Positions 28,869-38,420 of a stretch of DNA of 64,000 bases are shown here, piece after piece; position 1 is the stretch's first letter; each line of letters opens with the position of its first letter. The stretch is taken from positions 1,612,001-1,676,000 of the forward strand of contig NZ_BJOV01000005.1 in NCBI RefSeq assembly GCF_009932475.1, written 5' to 3'. Under the pieces are notes generated by a model. That model saw nothing but the letters and a program-made list of their open reading frames with translations, had not been told where the DNA came from and made no database searches. Position numbers and translations under genes: made by a program. This DNA is from Gordonia spumicola (GTDB lineage: Bacteria > Actinomycetota > Actinomycetes > Mycobacteriales > Mycobacteriaceae).

Positions 28869-30382
28869 CGGCCGGCGGCGGAGTCGGCGAGGGCGGTCGA
28901 CGCCGCGGCGAACGAATCGCCGCGCGCGCCGTAGCTTGCGAACATGTCGAGCGATGCGGCCGCGGGCGCCAGGAGCACCGCGTCCACGCCACGACCGGAG
29001 CCCGCCTGGTCTGCCTCTGCCAACTGCCAGGCGGCCGAGACCGCCTGCGCCATCACCGCGTCGGCGCTCGACGCGCCGGTCGGTGTGACGGCCGAAATGT
29101 CGTCACCGGTTCGCTGAGTCTTCACCGAACCATCGTCCCCTGTGAATACTGTGACTGCTGGGACTTCTGGGGCGTGTCGCGCAATCGCGTCGAGAATGAT
29201 CCGCCGATCTGTGCCGATCGCGACCACACCGGCGAAGCGATGCGCGTTCCGCGCGATCAACTCGTCCACCGCGGCGCCCTTGAGCAGACCGCCGGCGATC
29301 AGCACCACCCTGTCGTACCCGGACACCGCGGCCTGCGCGGCGTGCGGATTCGTCGCCTTCGAGTCGTCGACGAACACGGTCCCGCCGATCCGAGCCACCG
29401 TCTGCCCACGGTGCGCCGCCGGCGAGAACGCGGTGAGTCCACGTTCCACGGCGTCGCCGTCGACGCCGATCGCCCGCGTCACCGCGGCCGCGGCCAGGGC
29501 GTCGAGCAGGCCCGACGGACCGGCCGGTCGGATGCGGTCGGCCGCGATGAGACTCCGCGTCCCCGGCCCGAACGCGCGGTCGACGAGGACGCCGTCGGCC
29601 ACACCGAGCTCCCCCTCGTGCGGGACGGACAGGGTGAATCCGACCCGGCGCGACGACTGTCCGACCGGCAACGTGGAGGCGACGGCGTCGTCGAGCCCGA
29701 CGACGGCGGTCTCGCCGAGCAGCGCCCGCTGTTTGGCCTCCGCGTAGGCGTCGAACGACCCGTGCCAGTCCAGATGGTCCTCGGCGACGTTCAACACGAC
29801 GCCCGCATCGGGCCGCACGGACGGAGCCCAATGCAGCTGGAACGACGACATCTCCACCGCGAGGACGTCGGCCCGCGGGGTCGCCCGGAGCGCGTCGACG
29901 ACGGTGAGCCCGATGTTCCCGCACGCCAGGACCGACCGGCCGGACGCCTCGACGATGGCCTCGACCATCGAGGTGGTCGTGGTCTTGCCGTTGGTGCCGG
30001 TGATCACCAGCCAGGTGCGCGGTGCGCCGTACAGTCCGGCCCGGTCGACGTGCCAGGCCAGTTCCACGTCGCCCCACACGGGGATCCCGGCGGCCGCCGC
30101 GGCGACGAGCAGACCGTCGTCGGGCCGGAACCCCGGGGAGACGACGATCAGATCGATGTCGGCGGGCGCGGCGGTGACGCCGTCGACGACGAAGGCGTCC
30201 GGCCCGACCGTCGCGACACCGCGTGCGAGGAGGTCCGGGTCCACCCCGCCGTCGGCGAACTTGGTGTCGAGCATGGTGACGTGCGCACCCTGCTCACCGA
30301 GCAGGTCCAACACCGCCAGGCCCGTCGCACGCGCTCCCGCGACGAGGACCCGTCGTCCGTGCAGATTCAGATCAGCGCTCAT
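28865..30382 (-). CDS. murD: UDP-N-acetylmuramoyl-L-alanine--D-glutamate ligase
   Basis: MurD adds D-glutamate to UDP-MurNAc-Ala. The 505-residue protein begins with a Rossmann-like uridine-binding domain (RRVLVAGARATGLA). The P-loop GTNGKTTT is at 129-136. EMSSFQLHW, LNVAEDHLDWHGSFDAY and VDDSKATNPHAA are MurD signatures. An insert around residues 425-445 (GDDGSVKTQRTGDDIS) is of a kind seen in mycolata. It lies 4 bp downstream of the mraY stop and overlaps ftsW by 4 bp. Confidence 0.96.
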   Translation of the reverse strand: MSADLNLHGRRVLVAGARATGLAVLDLLGEQGAHVTMLDTKFADGGVDPDLLARGVATVGPDAFVVDGVTAAPADIDLIVVSPGFRPDDGLLVAAAAAGIPVWGDVELAWHVDRAGLYGAPRTWLVITGTNGKTTTTSMVEAIVEASGRSVLACGNIGLTVVDALRATPRADVLAVEMSSFQLHWAPSVRPDAGVVLNVAEDHLDWHGSFDAYAEAKQRALLGETAVVGLDDAVASTLPVGQSSRRVGFTLSVPHEGELGVADGVLVDRAFGPGTRSLIAADRIRPAGPSGLLDALAAAAVTRAIGVDGDAVERGLTAFSPAAHRGQTVARIGGTVFVDDSKATNPHAAQAAVSGYDRVVLIAGGLLKGAAVDELIARNAHRFAGVVAIGTDRRIILDAIARHAPEVPAVTVFTGDDGSVKTQRTGDDISAVTPTGASSADAVMAQAVSAAWQLAEADQAGSGRGVDAVLLAPAAASLDMFASYGARGDSFAAASTALADSAAGR

Positions 30383-30386
30383 CCGA

Positions 30387-31475
30387 TCAGCTCTGGTGCG
30401 AGAGGAACTCGCTGTAGAACAGCGTCAGACCGAGGGCGCAGGCGATCGCCGTGAGCAGCCAGAATCTGATGATCACCGTCGTCTCGGCCCAACCGCCGAG
30501 CTCGAAGTGGTGGTGGAACGGCGCCATGCGGAACACCCGCTTGCCGGTGGTCTGGAAGAACGCGATCTGCACGACGACCGAGATGATCTCCGCGACGAAC
30601 AGCGCACCGAGCACCACGGCGAGGAGTTCGGTCTTGGTGGTGATCGACAGTCCGGCGATGAGACCGCCGAGGGCCAGCGAACCCGTGTCGCCCATGAAGA
30701 TCTTGGCCGGCGCGGCGTTCCACCACAGGAAGCCGAGGCACGCCCCGCCCGCGGCGACGGCGACGACCGCGAGGTCGAGCGGGTCGCGGACCTGATAGCA
30801 GCCCGCGCTGTCGGCGTCCTTCGGGAGCAGTTCGCACGACTGGCGGAACTGCCAGAACGTGATGAGCACGTACGAGCCCATCACCATCGCCGCCGATCCG
30901 GCCGCGAGTCCGTCGAGTCCGTCGGTGAAGTTCACCGCGTTCGACCATGCGGCGACGACCAGCCAACAGAAGAACACGAACCCGATCGCGGTCAGCGAGA
31001 TGATGCTGATGTCGCGAGCGTACGACAGGTGCTCGCTCGCGGGAGTGAGGTCGGCCCCGTTGCGGAACTGCAGGAGCAGGACGCCGAAGATGATCGCCGC
31101 CAGGAACTGGCCGACGGACTTCGCCGTCTTGTTGAGTCCGAGGTTCCGCTGCTTGCGGATCTTGATGAAGTCGTCCAGGAATCCGACGACGCCGAGTGCC
31201 GTCGCCAGGCCGAGGACGAGCAGACCGGACGCGCTCGGGCCCTCGCCGCCACCGATCAACCCGGCGAGATGCGCGCCGAGGTATCCGGCCCACAGTGCGG
31301 TGATGATCGCGACGCCGCCCATCGACGGGGTGCCGCGCTTGGCCTTGTGGCTCTCGGGGCCCTCGTCGCGGATCTCCTGGCCGAACCCCTGACGGGAGAA
31401 CACCTTGATCAGCACCGGGGTGAGCAGAATCGACACCGCCAGCGAGATCGCTCCCGCGATCAGAATCTGGGTCAC
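30387..31475 (-). CDS. mraY: Phospho-N-acetylmuramoyl-pentapeptide transferase (lipid I synthase)
   Basis: This 362-residue membrane enzyme transfers phospho-MurNAc-pentapeptide to undecaprenyl phosphate. Ten transmembrane helices are visible. Family signatures are [58 protein letters not shown] and [11 protein letters not shown]. It starts at GTG 31475. Normally murF lies directly upstream; here the upstream gene is the murE fusion, with a 99-bp gap that is more AT-rich than average (31495-31530) and may contain a promoter. Confidence 0.96.
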   Translation of the reverse strand: MTQILIAGAISLAVSILLTPVLIKVFSRQGFGQEIRDEGPESHKAKRGTPSMGGVAIITALWAGYLGAHLAGLIGGGEGPSASGLLVLGLATALGVVGFLDDFIKIRKQRNLGLNKTAKSVGQFLAAIIFGVLLLQFRNGADLTPASEHLSYARDISIISLTAIGFVFFCWLVVAAWSNAVNFTDGLDGLAAGSAAMVMGSYVLITFWQFRQSCELLPKDADSAGCYQVRDPLDLAVVAVAAGGACLGFLWWNAAPAKIFMGDTGSLALGGLIAGLSITTKTELLAVVLGALFVAEIISVVVQIAFFQTTGKRVFRMAPFHHHFELGGWAETTVIIRFWLLTAIACALGLTLFYSEFLSHQS

Positions 31476-31574
31476 AGCTGATGAATCCTCACTCGTCGAG
31501 AGAACTTTGAATACTGAATCTATCCTGTGAACGGCTCGACCCCGGTCATCCGGTGGCCGGTTGCGCGTCGGATG

Positions 31575-33644
31575 TCACACTTCGACGACACGAACCCCCA
31601 GGTGGAGCTCGTTCCGCCAGTAGTCGATGAGTGCGGGGGCGAGATCGTCTGGCCCCGCCACCACCACAACGTCGCCCGGGCCCGGACGATAGCCCTCGAC
31701 GGTCCGCATGTGGTCGACGGCGTCGGCCGGCGTGGCGACGAACGCCGCCTCGTCGCCCCACGAGCCCTCCATGACGGCGCCCTGATGCAGCGCCCTGACC
31801 ACCCGGGACGTGCCGACGGCGACGATCTTGTCGACTGCGACGCGGACCGCCTGACGTCCGAGACCGTCGTGGTCGACGGCGCGCGCGTTGTCGTCGGACG
31901 CGGAGCGGTCGGCGAGTTCGCCGAACACGGCCCAGGTGCGCGCCGATCCGCCCGCGCGGTGCGCGCTGCCCGCACCGCTGTCCGCGGCGAGCGCGACCAT
32001 CTCGCGAAGCAGCCTCTTCGCCGCGGCGACATCGGAGCCCGAGCCCGCGACGAGAACCTGCAGCGGCGACGCGGCCGCGGCGAGCGCCTCACCGAGGACC
32101 GCACGGTCGTCGAACAGATGCTTGACACCGTCGATCTCCTGCCCGGTCTCGTGGCCCTTGCCCGCGATCAGGACGACGTCGCCCGTGCTCGCCCAGTCGA
32201 CGGCCGCGGCGATCGCCGCGCGGCGGTCGCCGATCTCGCGGATGTCGGTGGCCCGCCGCTCCGACTCCGGGACGCCCTCGGCTCCGGCGACGACGGCCGC
32301 GCGAATGCTCGCCGGATCCTCCGACCGCGGATTGTCGTCGGTGACGATCACCAGATCGGCGGCGCGGACGGCCGCGGCGCCCATCAGCGGGCGCTTCTCG
32401 GTGTCCCGATCGCCGCCCGCGCCGAGCACCACGGCGATCGACCCGTCGGTCTCGGCGGCGAGCGTCGCGAGGACCGCTTCGACGGCCGCGGGCTTGTGCG
32501 CATAGTCGACGACGGCGAGGAAGTCCTGCCCGCGGTCGACCTTCTCCACGCGGCCCGGAACGGCGACGTCGGCGAGTCCGCGGATCGCGACGTCGACGTC
32601 GATCCCGGCCTGCTCCACGGTCGCGAGGGCCACCAGCGCGTTCGCGACGTTGTACGCACCGGGCATCGGCACCGTCACGTCGCGTCGGACGTCGTCCGGT
32701 CCCACCACCGCCACCTGCTGGCTGCCCTGCTCGGCGACGGTGACCGCGGCCACCCGCCATCGCGCCCCGGTCTCCCCGGGCGTCCCGGTCTCCCCCGTCG
32801 ACACCGTCACCGTCGGGTGGTCGCCGTCCGCGGCGATCGACGCCATCGCGCGTCCCCACTCGTCGTCGACGCAGATCACGCTGCGCTCGGCCCGATTGGG
32901 GGATCCCGCCGCGAAGAGCCTGGCCTTCGCGTGGAAGTACTCGTCCATCGTCTTGTGGTAGTCCAGGTGATCCTGCGACAGGTTCGTGAAGGCTCCGACC
33001 GCGAATCGGCAGCCGTCCACCCGCCCCAGCGACAAGGCGTGGCTCGACACCTCCATCACGACCGCGTCCGCGCCGCGCTCGAGCATCACCGCGAGGAGTC
33101 GTTGCAGGTCGGGGGCCTCCGGTGTGGTCAGGTCACTCGGGATCGGCTGCCCGTCGAGCCGTGACCCCGTCGTCCCGACGAGGCCGACGCTCCATCCCGC
33201 CGCCCGCAACGCCGACTCCGCGAGGTACGACGTGGTGGTCTTCCCCGACGTCCCGGTGATCCCGATGAGCGTCAGCGTCGACGACGGGTCGCCGTACACG
33301 CGAGCCGACAACCGGCCGAGCACGCCGCGCGGCTCGTCGTGGACGAGGACGGGCAGTTCGACGCCCGCGCCGCGCACCGACGCGAGCCCAGCCGGATCGG
33401 TGAACACCGCCACCGCTCCGGCGTCGACCGCCTGGTCGACGTAGGCGGCCCCGTGCGTCCGACTGCCAGGCATCGCGGCGAACAACTCGCCCGGACCGGC
33501 CGACTGCGCGCGCAGGGTGACCCCGTCGACCGCGACGTCGAGCCCGTCGAGCACCGCACCCGTCAGGGCCGCGAGGTGCGACAACGACACCGGCTCGGTG
33601 GTCGGTCGGAAACTCTCGCGCGGGGCGCCCGCTGCACTGCTCAC
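31575..33644 (-). CDS. murE: UDP-MurNAc-tripeptide (meso-DAP) synthetase MurE fused to a MurF-like C-terminal domain
   Basis: The 689-residue protein starts at GTG 33644 with GGGAGAG upstream. Residues 1 to about 521 are a complete MurE: the P-loop GTSGKTTT at 131-138, NLSQDHLDYHKTMDEY, KARLF with the likely carbamylated Lys240, and the meso-DAP-specific DNPR motif at 437-440. The MurE domain ends near FDDRAVLGEAL (511-521). Residues 527-689 match the last domain of MurF: RTWAVFGEL (569-577), then VDKIVAVGT, then HQGAVMEGSWG (620-630), then GPGDVVVVAG. The MurF ATP-binding domain is absent. So is its D(S)YNANP substrate-domain motif, replaced by VAGSGSD. The tail is about 160 residues longer than any usual MurE. 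No other murF is in the window. Confidence 0.9.
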   Translation of the reverse strand: MSSAAGAPRESFRPTTEPVSLSHLAALTGAVLDGLDVAVDGVTLRAQSAGPGELFAAMPGSRTHGAAYVDQAVDAGAVAVFTDPAGLASVRGAGVELPVLVHDEPRGVLGRLSARVYGDPSSTLTLIGITGTSGKTTTSYLAESALRAAGWSVGLVGTTGSRLDGQPIPSDLTTPEAPDLQRLLAVMLERGADAVVMEVSSHALSLGRVDGCRFAVGAFTNLSQDHLDYHKTMDEYFHAKARLFAAGSPNRAERSVICVDDEWGRAMASIAADGDHPTVTVSTGETGTPGETGARWRVAAVTVAEQGSQQVAVVGPDDVRRDVTVPMPGAYNVANALVALATVEQAGIDVDVAIRGLADVAVPGRVEKVDRGQDFLAVVDYAHKPAAVEAVLATLAAETDGSIAVVLGAGGDRDTEKRPLMGAAAVRAADLVIVTDDNPRSEDPASIRAAVVAGAEGVPESERRATDIREIGDRRAAIAAAVDWASTGDVVLIAGKGHETGQEIDGVKHLFDDRAVLGEALAAAASPLQVLVAGSGSDVAAAKRLLREMVALAADSGAGSAHRAGGSARTWAVFGELADRSASDDNARAVDHDGLGRQAVRVAVDKIVAVGTSRVVRALHQGAVMEGSWGDEAAFVATPADAVDHMRTVEGYRPGPGDVVVVAGPDDLAPALIDYWRNELHLGVRVVEV

Positions 33645-33751
33645 GTCGAAATCTCTCCCAGTCGATGCCGCACGCACGCCGACCGGGCGCGCGTCTCGTC
33701 CGTTGAATCTACCGTGGAGGCCCGACGGTGCGACCAAGCCTGCCAGGGCGA

Positions 33752-35641
33752 TCAGGCCTGCAACCGCAGACGGGGCGCGGGCTGCGCCGAGTACGGCACC
33801 CGCTCGTGCTGCAGCAACCAGGCTCCGATCGTCCCGAACAGCGGAGCGGCCGACTGGCCGCCGGAACCGTCCGAGCTGCGGACCGGGTTGTCCATCATGA
33901 TCCCGACGACGTACCGCGGGTCGTCCGCGGGCGCGATGCCCGCGAACGTGATGTTGTAGCTCGACCGCGAGTAGCAGTTGCACGACGGGTCGACCTGCTG
34001 AGCGGTGCCGGTCTTGCCGGACGTCTGGTAGCCGGCGATGGCGCCCTTGACACCGGTGCCCTGCTGATCGCCCCCGCCGTCGTCCTGCATGACGGCACGG
34101 AACATGTTCCGGACCGTCGTCGCCGTCTCCGGCGACACCACGCGCACGGGATCCGGCCGGTCACCGCCCGCGATGATGCGCGGCGGAATCCGCACGCCGT
34201 TGTTGGCGATCGCCTGATACATGGACGTCATCTGCAGCAGGGTCATCGACAGGCCCTGGCCGATCGGGAGGTTGGCGAACGAGCCGCCCGACCACTGGCT
34301 CAGGGCGGGGACGTCGCCGGGGCTCTCGCCCGGCAGTCCCACACCGGTCATCGTCCCGAGCCCGAAGCGCGCCAGCATGTCGGCGAAACGTCGTTCGCCG
34401 ACGCGTTGGGCGAGCATCAGGGTGCCGACGTTCGACGACTTCCCGAAGACGCCGGTCGTCGTGTACGGCGCACTGCCGTGTGCCCACGCGTCGTTCACGG
34501 TGATGCCGGACATCTTGATCGAGCCGGGGACGCTCAGCACCTCGTTCGGGTTGGTCACGCCGTACTCGATGGCCGCCGACGCGGTCACGATCTTGTTCAC
34601 CGACCCCGGCTCGAACGGCGAGGTGACCGACCTGTTGCCGAGATCGGCGTCCTTCTGGTCGTCCAGCGGTTTCGACGCGTCGAACGTGCTGTCGTTCGCC
34701 ATCGCGAGGACCTCGCCGGTCCTGGTGTCCATGACGACGGCCGAGACGTTCTTGGCGCCCGACGCCTTCTTCGCCATGTTGACCTGGCTCTGGACGAACC
34801 ACTGGACGTCGGAGTCGAGCGTGAGGCGGACGGTCTTGCCGTCCTGCGCCGGGTGCACGTTCCGCATGCTGCCGGGGATCATGACGCCGTCGCGTCCCTG
34901 ATCGAACGTCTCCGTGCCGCCGGTGCCCGCCAGCACGGGGTCGAGGGACGACTCGAGACCGATCAGACCGTTGCCGTCGTAGTTCACGTCGCCGACGACG
35001 TTCGCGGCGAGCGAACCGCCCGGGTACACCCGCACGCTCTGCTTCTCCGCGCCCACCTCGGGGAACTTGTCCATGACGTTCGTCGCCAGCTCAGGCGTGA
35101 TGGCCCGCGCGAGGTACACGAAGTCTTTGTCCGAGGACAGTTTCGCCAGCAGGTCGTCCGAGGTCACACTGCCTCCGAGCATCGACGAGACGCCCGTCGC
35201 GATCTGCTTCAGACGCGTGGCCGAGTCCGGGAGGGCCGGATTCTTGGTGTGCTCGTCGTCGATCGACGCGCGGACGGCCTTCGGCTGGAACGTCAGGGCC
35301 CGCGCGTCGTCGGAATGCGCGAGCAGACGCCCGTTGCGGTCGACGATGGCCCCCCGGGTCGCGGGCAGCTGCAGCGTCACCGATCGCTGCTGTGCGGCCA
35401 ACGCCGAGATCTGGTCGGCCGCGATCACGTTGACGTACACGAGCCGACCGGCCACCAGCACCAGCGCGATGATCACGATCGCCCACAGCATGCGCTGACG
35501 CCCGATGAAGCGGGACGACGCCGCGGAGTCCAGTTCGTCGAGGCGGTCGTCGTCTGGCGGGGGCGTCGGCGGCGTCATACCGCCCGCCCACCGCCCACCC
35601 GGCCGGGACGCGGGCGGGCGCACGGAACGAGATCGGGTCAT
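33752..35641 (-). CDS. ftsI: Septal transpeptidase FtsI / PBP3-type (PbpB)
   Basis: This 629-residue class B penicillin-binding protein cross-links septal peptidoglycan. A cytoplasmic N-terminus precedes one helix (MLWAIVIIALVLVAGRLVYV, residues 51-70). The pedestal domain begins with LPATRGAIVDRNGRLLA. The active-site serine is in EPGSVNKI (SxxK, near residue 347), followed by KSSNVGT (SxN) and SGKTGTAQ (KTG, near residue 541). Two Cys in DPSCNCYSRSS near the C-terminus are notable. It lies 21 bp downstream of ftsL and 107 bp upstream of murE. Confidence 0.96.
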   Translation of the reverse strand: MTRSRSVRPPASRPGGRWAGGMTPPTPPPDDDRLDELDSAASSRFIGRQRMLWAIVIIALVLVAGRLVYVNVIAADQISALAAQQRSVTLQLPATRGAIVDRNGRLLAHSDDARALTFQPKAVRASIDDEHTKNPALPDSATRLKQIATGVSSMLGGSVTSDDLLAKLSSDKDFVYLARAITPELATNVMDKFPEVGAEKQSVRVYPGGSLAANVVGDVNYDGNGLIGLESSLDPVLAGTGGTETFDQGRDGVMIPGSMRNVHPAQDGKTVRLTLDSDVQWFVQSQVNMAKKASGAKNVSAVVMDTRTGEVLAMANDSTFDASKPLDDQKDADLGNRSVTSPFEPGSVNKIVTASAAIEYGVTNPNEVLSVPGSIKMSGITVNDAWAHGSAPYTTTGVFGKSSNVGTLMLAQRVGERRFADMLARFGLGTMTGVGLPGESPGDVPALSQWSGGSFANLPIGQGLSMTLLQMTSMYQAIANNGVRIPPRIIAGGDRPDPVRVVSPETATTVRNMFRAVMQDDGGGDQQGTGVKGAIAGYQTSGKTGTAQQVDPSCNCYSRSSYNITFAGIAPADDPRYVVGIMMDNPVRSSDGSGGQSAAPLFGTIGAWLLQHERVPYSAQPAPRLRLQA

Positions 35642-35662
35642 GATTGACGATTCTCCACCCGC

Positions 35663-36394
35663 TCAGCGCGCACGTGCGGTATCCGGCTTCGGCGTGGCGG
35701 CCGACGTCGGGATCACATTCGGGGCGGGCGAACCCGACGGGACCGGTGCGACGGTCGTCGGCGTCGACTCCGCCTGGCGCGGCTGATCGCCGAGCCCCTC
35801 CGAGTCGTCGACCTTGGTCGGGTTGATCTTCTTCACCGGATCGGCGTCCGGATTGAGGTCGGGCAACGCCTTCCCGTCAGCCGGGGTCGCCGTGCCGCGC
35901 GTGCGGGTCTTGCCGTCGGGTCCGACCGTCAGCTGCACGGCTCCGTTCGCGGGCACCATGCCGAGATCCTTGGCCTGCTGCGCCAGCTCGGGTGCGGCGT
36001 CGGCCTTGTCGAATGTGCGCTGCAGATCGTCCCGCTTGTCGGTGAGCGCCTGATTCTGGCTCTTCAACGTCTCGAGCTCGTACGAGTCCTGCGCAGCCTT
36101 CGTCGTCAGGTACAAGGTGAGACCGAGCGCGCCGACGATCAGGGCGATCACCGGGAACACCAACGGCACTCCGCCGATGCGGCGGCGGGCGACCGTCGCG
36201 CCGGGAACCGCACCGCCCAGGCGCCGCTCGCGCCGGTCGAGGGCGCGCTGGGCGGCCTTGGACCGGTTCGCGCGGCTGCTCGCCGCCGCCTGACGCGTGC
36301 GCCGCGGACGCCGAGCGCCTCCCCTGTCGGTCCGAGGCTCGGCCCCCGCCGAGCGCTCGGGACCCGTTGTACGGTCGTCGAGCAGCATGCTCAC
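35663..36394 (-). CDS. FtsL-like bitopic division protein
   Basis: This 243-residue protein sits in the ftsL slot between rsmH and ftsI, as Rv2164c does. The basic, Arg/Ala-rich cytoplasmic head (about 100 residues) precedes one helix ([24 protein letters not shown]). A coiled coil follows ([25 protein letters not shown]), then a Pro/Ser/Thr-rich extracytoplasmic tail to residue 243. FtsL is often shorter, about 100-150 residues; the long tail is typical of mycolata. It overlaps the rsmH stop by 4 bp. FtsL/FtsQ form the complex that activates FtsW/FtsI. Confidence 0.85.
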   Translation of the reverse strand: MSMLLDDRTTGPERSAGAEPRTDRGGARRPRRTRQAAASSRANRSKAAQRALDRRERRLGGAVPGATVARRRIGGVPLVFPVIALIVGALGLTLYLTTKAAQDSYELETLKSQNQALTDKRDDLQRTFDKADAAPELAQQAKDLGMVPANGAVQLTVGPDGKTRTRGTATPADGKALPDLNPDADPVKKINPTKVDDSEGLGDQPRQAESTPTTVAPVPSGSPAPNVIPTSAATPKPDTARAR

Positions 36395-37386
36395 CGTGTG
36401 CCCCCTTCGTCTGCTGCCACGCGTTCGATCGCGCGGATTCGGACCGGCGCGGAGCGGGGATTCGCTTCGCGTTCGGCCGCGTCGGCCTGTTCCGCTCCCC
36501 GTGTGACGAGGGCGAACCGGGCGGCCGTTCCCGGAAGATCCACCGGCAGTCCGGCCGGTGTGGTGTTGCGCACGGCTTGTGCGAAGTCTCGTTTGACGAT
36601 GCGGTCCTCGAGGGACTGATAGCTCATCACCGCGAGCCGTCCACCCACCGCGAGGACGTCGAGCGACGCGGGGATCACGCCGCGAAGCGACTCGAGTTCA
36701 CGGTTCACCTCGATGCGCAGCGCCTGGAACGTGCGCTTGGCCGGATGTCCGCCGGTTCGACGAGTCGCGGCCGGGATCGTCGCGTACAGCAGTTCGACGA
36801 GGCGCCCGCTGGTCGTGAACGGTTCGATCGCGCGTTCCCGCAGCACCGCTGACGCGATCTTGCCCGCGAAGCGCTCCTCGCCGTACTCGCTGAGCACGCG
36901 GGCAAGCGCCCCGTGGTCGTAGGTGTTCAGGACGTCCGCCGCCGTCAGTTCGTCGTCGGCGTTCATCCGCATGTCGAGCGGTGCGTCCACCGAGTACGCG
37001 AATCCGCGGTCGGTCCGGTCGAGCTGCATGGAGGACACCCCGAGGTCGAGCAGGACGCCGTCCACACTCGTCATGCCCGCGCGGGCGACGACGTCGTCGA
37101 TCTCGTCGTAGCGGGCGTGATGGAAGACGACGCGGTCGCCGAACCCGGCCAGACGCTGCGTCGCGATGTCGATCGCCGACGTGTCGCGGTCGATCGCGTG
37201 GACGGTGAGGCCCGGCAGCCTGGAGAGGAAGTACTCCGTGTGACCGCCCGCGCCGAGGGTGCCGTCGACGAGGACCGCATCGGCGCCGTCGTCGGACCGC
37301 CGCGTGAGAGCCGGAGCCAAGAGATCGAACATGCGGTCGGCCATCACCGGCACGTGCCCGTGTTCACCCTGTTGCCGGTCGTTCAC
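36391..37386 (-). CDS. rsmH: 16S rRNA (cytosine1402-N4)-methyltransferase
   Basis: This 331-residue AdoMet-dependent enzyme methylates N4 of C1402 in 16S rRNA. GTG 37386 is chosen because it has GGGGAGGAG just upstream and begins [19 protein letters not shown]. The methyltransferase motif I is [13 protein letters not shown]. Then come [47 protein letters not shown] and [14 protein letters not shown], all RsmH (MraW) signatures. It stands between mraZ and ftsL in the standard dcw order. Confidence 0.95.
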   Translation of the reverse strand: MNDRQQGEHGHVPVMADRMFDLLAPALTRRSDDGADAVLVDGTLGAGGHTEYFLSRLPGLTVHAIDRDTSAIDIATQRLAGFGDRVVFHHARYDEIDDVVARAGMTSVDGVLLDLGVSSMQLDRTDRGFAYSVDAPLDMRMNADDELTAADVLNTYDHGALARVLSEYGEERFAGKIASAVLRERAIEPFTTSGRLVELLYATIPAATRRTGGHPAKRTFQALRIEVNRELESLRGVIPASLDVLAVGGRLAVMSYQSLEDRIVKRDFAQAVRNTTPAGLPVDLPGTAARFALVTRGAEQADAAEREANPRSAPVRIRAIERVAADEGGTR

Positions 37387-37605
37387 TGCGTCTCCTCCCC
37401 GGTATCGCGGTATGACGAAGTACGCCACGATCTCGTGGCGACGTGTGGTGTTGTGCTGGAGAAGAACCGGAGCGGAGACGACTCTGCGGTGAGGCGGGGT
37501 CCCCGCCCGAGCGCACCTGGCGTTGGGGAAGTACGTCAGGGTCGATCGGGCCGAGGCCTCGTCTCACCGCAGGTGTCGTCGTCCGTCGTTGTTCAGTTCG
37601 TCAAG
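37387..37605. other. Structured 219-bp gap between mraZ and rsmH
   Basis: No gene. Two inverted repeats occur: CTGCGGTGAG (37484-37493) with its complement (37563-37572), and a tight hairpin GGCGGGG/CCCCGCC (37493-37507). The structure lies between two genes normally read from one promoter, and could modulate read-through from mraZ to rsmH. It could also hold a second promoter, which I could not place. Confidence 0.5.
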
Positions 37606-38043
37606 TCAGAGGATCGAGTCGAGTGCGCTCGATCCGGCGTTCGAGAACGCCTCTTCGTGCTGTGCCTGGTACTCGCGCCACTTCTCCGCGTCCCAGATCT
37701 CGAGGTGATCGAACGAGCCGATCACCACGCATTCCTTGGTGAGCTCCGCGTATTCGCGATGCTCGGCCGAGAGGCTCACCCGCCCCTGCCCATCCAGTCG
37801 TTGCTCGTCGGTCCCTGCGAAGAAGTACCGCAGGTAGGCCCGCGCCTCGGGTTCGTTGCGCGATGCCGCCACCGCCTTCTCCGCGATGACGTCGTAGTCA
37901 TCGATTCGATACACCGACAGGCTTCGGTCCTGGCCTCTGGTGACCATGACTCCTCCCGCCAGTGCGTCGCGGAACTTGGCCGGCAAGGTCAACCGCCCCT
38001 TGTCGTCGAGCTTGGGTGTGTAGGTGCCGAGAAAGCGTGCCAC
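37606..38043 (-). CDS. mraZ: Transcriptional regulator MraZ
   Basis: This 145-residue protein is the autoregulator of the dcw operon. It has the paired SpoVT/AbrB-like folds of Mra[25 protein letters not shown] at the N-terminus and [21 protein letters not shown] in the middle. It forms oligomeric rings that bind TGGGN repeats upstream of its own gene. GTG 38043 has TGAGGAGG eight bases upstream. In-phase TGGNN boxes lie about 60 bp upstream. Confidence 0.95.
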   Translation of the reverse strand: MARFLGTYTPKLDDKGRLTLPAKFRDALAGGVMVTRGQDRSLSVYRIDDYDVIAEKAVAASRNEPEARAYLRYFFAGTDEQRLDGQGRVSLSAEHREYAELTKECVVIGSFDHLEIWDAEKWREYQAQHEEAFSNAGSSALDSIL

Positions 38044-38103
38044 GTCGGCGCCTCCTCACCCGTTCTGGTTTCGGCGGATCCGGTCTCCCCCTCGCCCAGC
38101 GAT

Positions 38104-38128
38104 GCCCACACTACCCCACTTTCCACCA
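38104..38128 (-). promoter_or_regulatory. Proximal MraZ boxes
   Basis: On the minus strand TGGTG (38128-38124), TGGGG (38118-38114) and TGGGC (38108-38104) stand exactly 10 bp apart, one helical turn, with 5-bp spacers. This is the TGGGN-N5-TGGGN-N5-TGGGN pattern known to bind MraZ. A further TGGGG at 38140-38136 is nearly in phase. The cluster is about 60 bp before the mraZ start. Confidence 0.7.
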
Positions 38129-38302
38129 CTTTCCACCCCAGAAGCCCCACCGATCCCCCACGCCAAGTCATCTATGCAGGTCAAGGCGCATGACGCTTGG
38201 TAGATTCTCAGGAAACAACCAGCACACACACAGCGCGTCGCACGTCACTGATGATGCAAAACAGCAGCAGAGTGACGTTGGAGGCCGCAATACGGCCGTG
38301 GT

Positions 38303-38362
38303 GGGTGAAAGTGGGGAGCCCGTGTGGGGCATTGTGGGGAACCCGGGGGCGACGGGTGGGGA
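38303..38362 (+). promoter_or_regulatory. Second, reversed cluster of TGGGN boxes
   Basis: On the plus strand TGGGT (38303-38307) and TGGGG (38313-38317) are 10 bp apart. A second 10-bp pair is TGGGG at 38326-38330 and 38336-38340, and another TGGGG follows at 38358-38362. The orientation is opposite to the proximal boxes and the cluster lies about 260-320 bp from mraZ. It may be a distal MraZ site. Confidence 0.45.
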
Positions 38363-38370
38363 ACCGACGA

Positions 38371-38420
38371 GAACGGGGCCGCACCCCTCTCCGAATGGAG
38401 AGTGGTGCGGCCCCGTTCTG
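38371..38420. terminator. Terminator after the DUF3040 gene
   Basis: Arms of 16 bp (AGAACGGGGCCGCACC at 38371-38386 and its exact complement at 38405-38420) enclose an inner CTCTCC-GAAT-GGAGAG stem. It lies 26 bp past the DUF3040 stop and separates that gene from the mraZ control region. Confidence 0.75.

Noticed and set aside
27066..28934. A 622-residue plus-strand frame opposite ftsW
   Set aside because: His/Gln/Asp/Arg-rich antisense shadow with no recognisable domain; ftsW is certain.
31476..33644. Possibility that an intact murF is hidden in another frame between murE and mraY
   Set aside because: The whole interval is occupied by the murE frame plus 99 bp. No MurF P-loop or YNANP sequence appears in any other frame.
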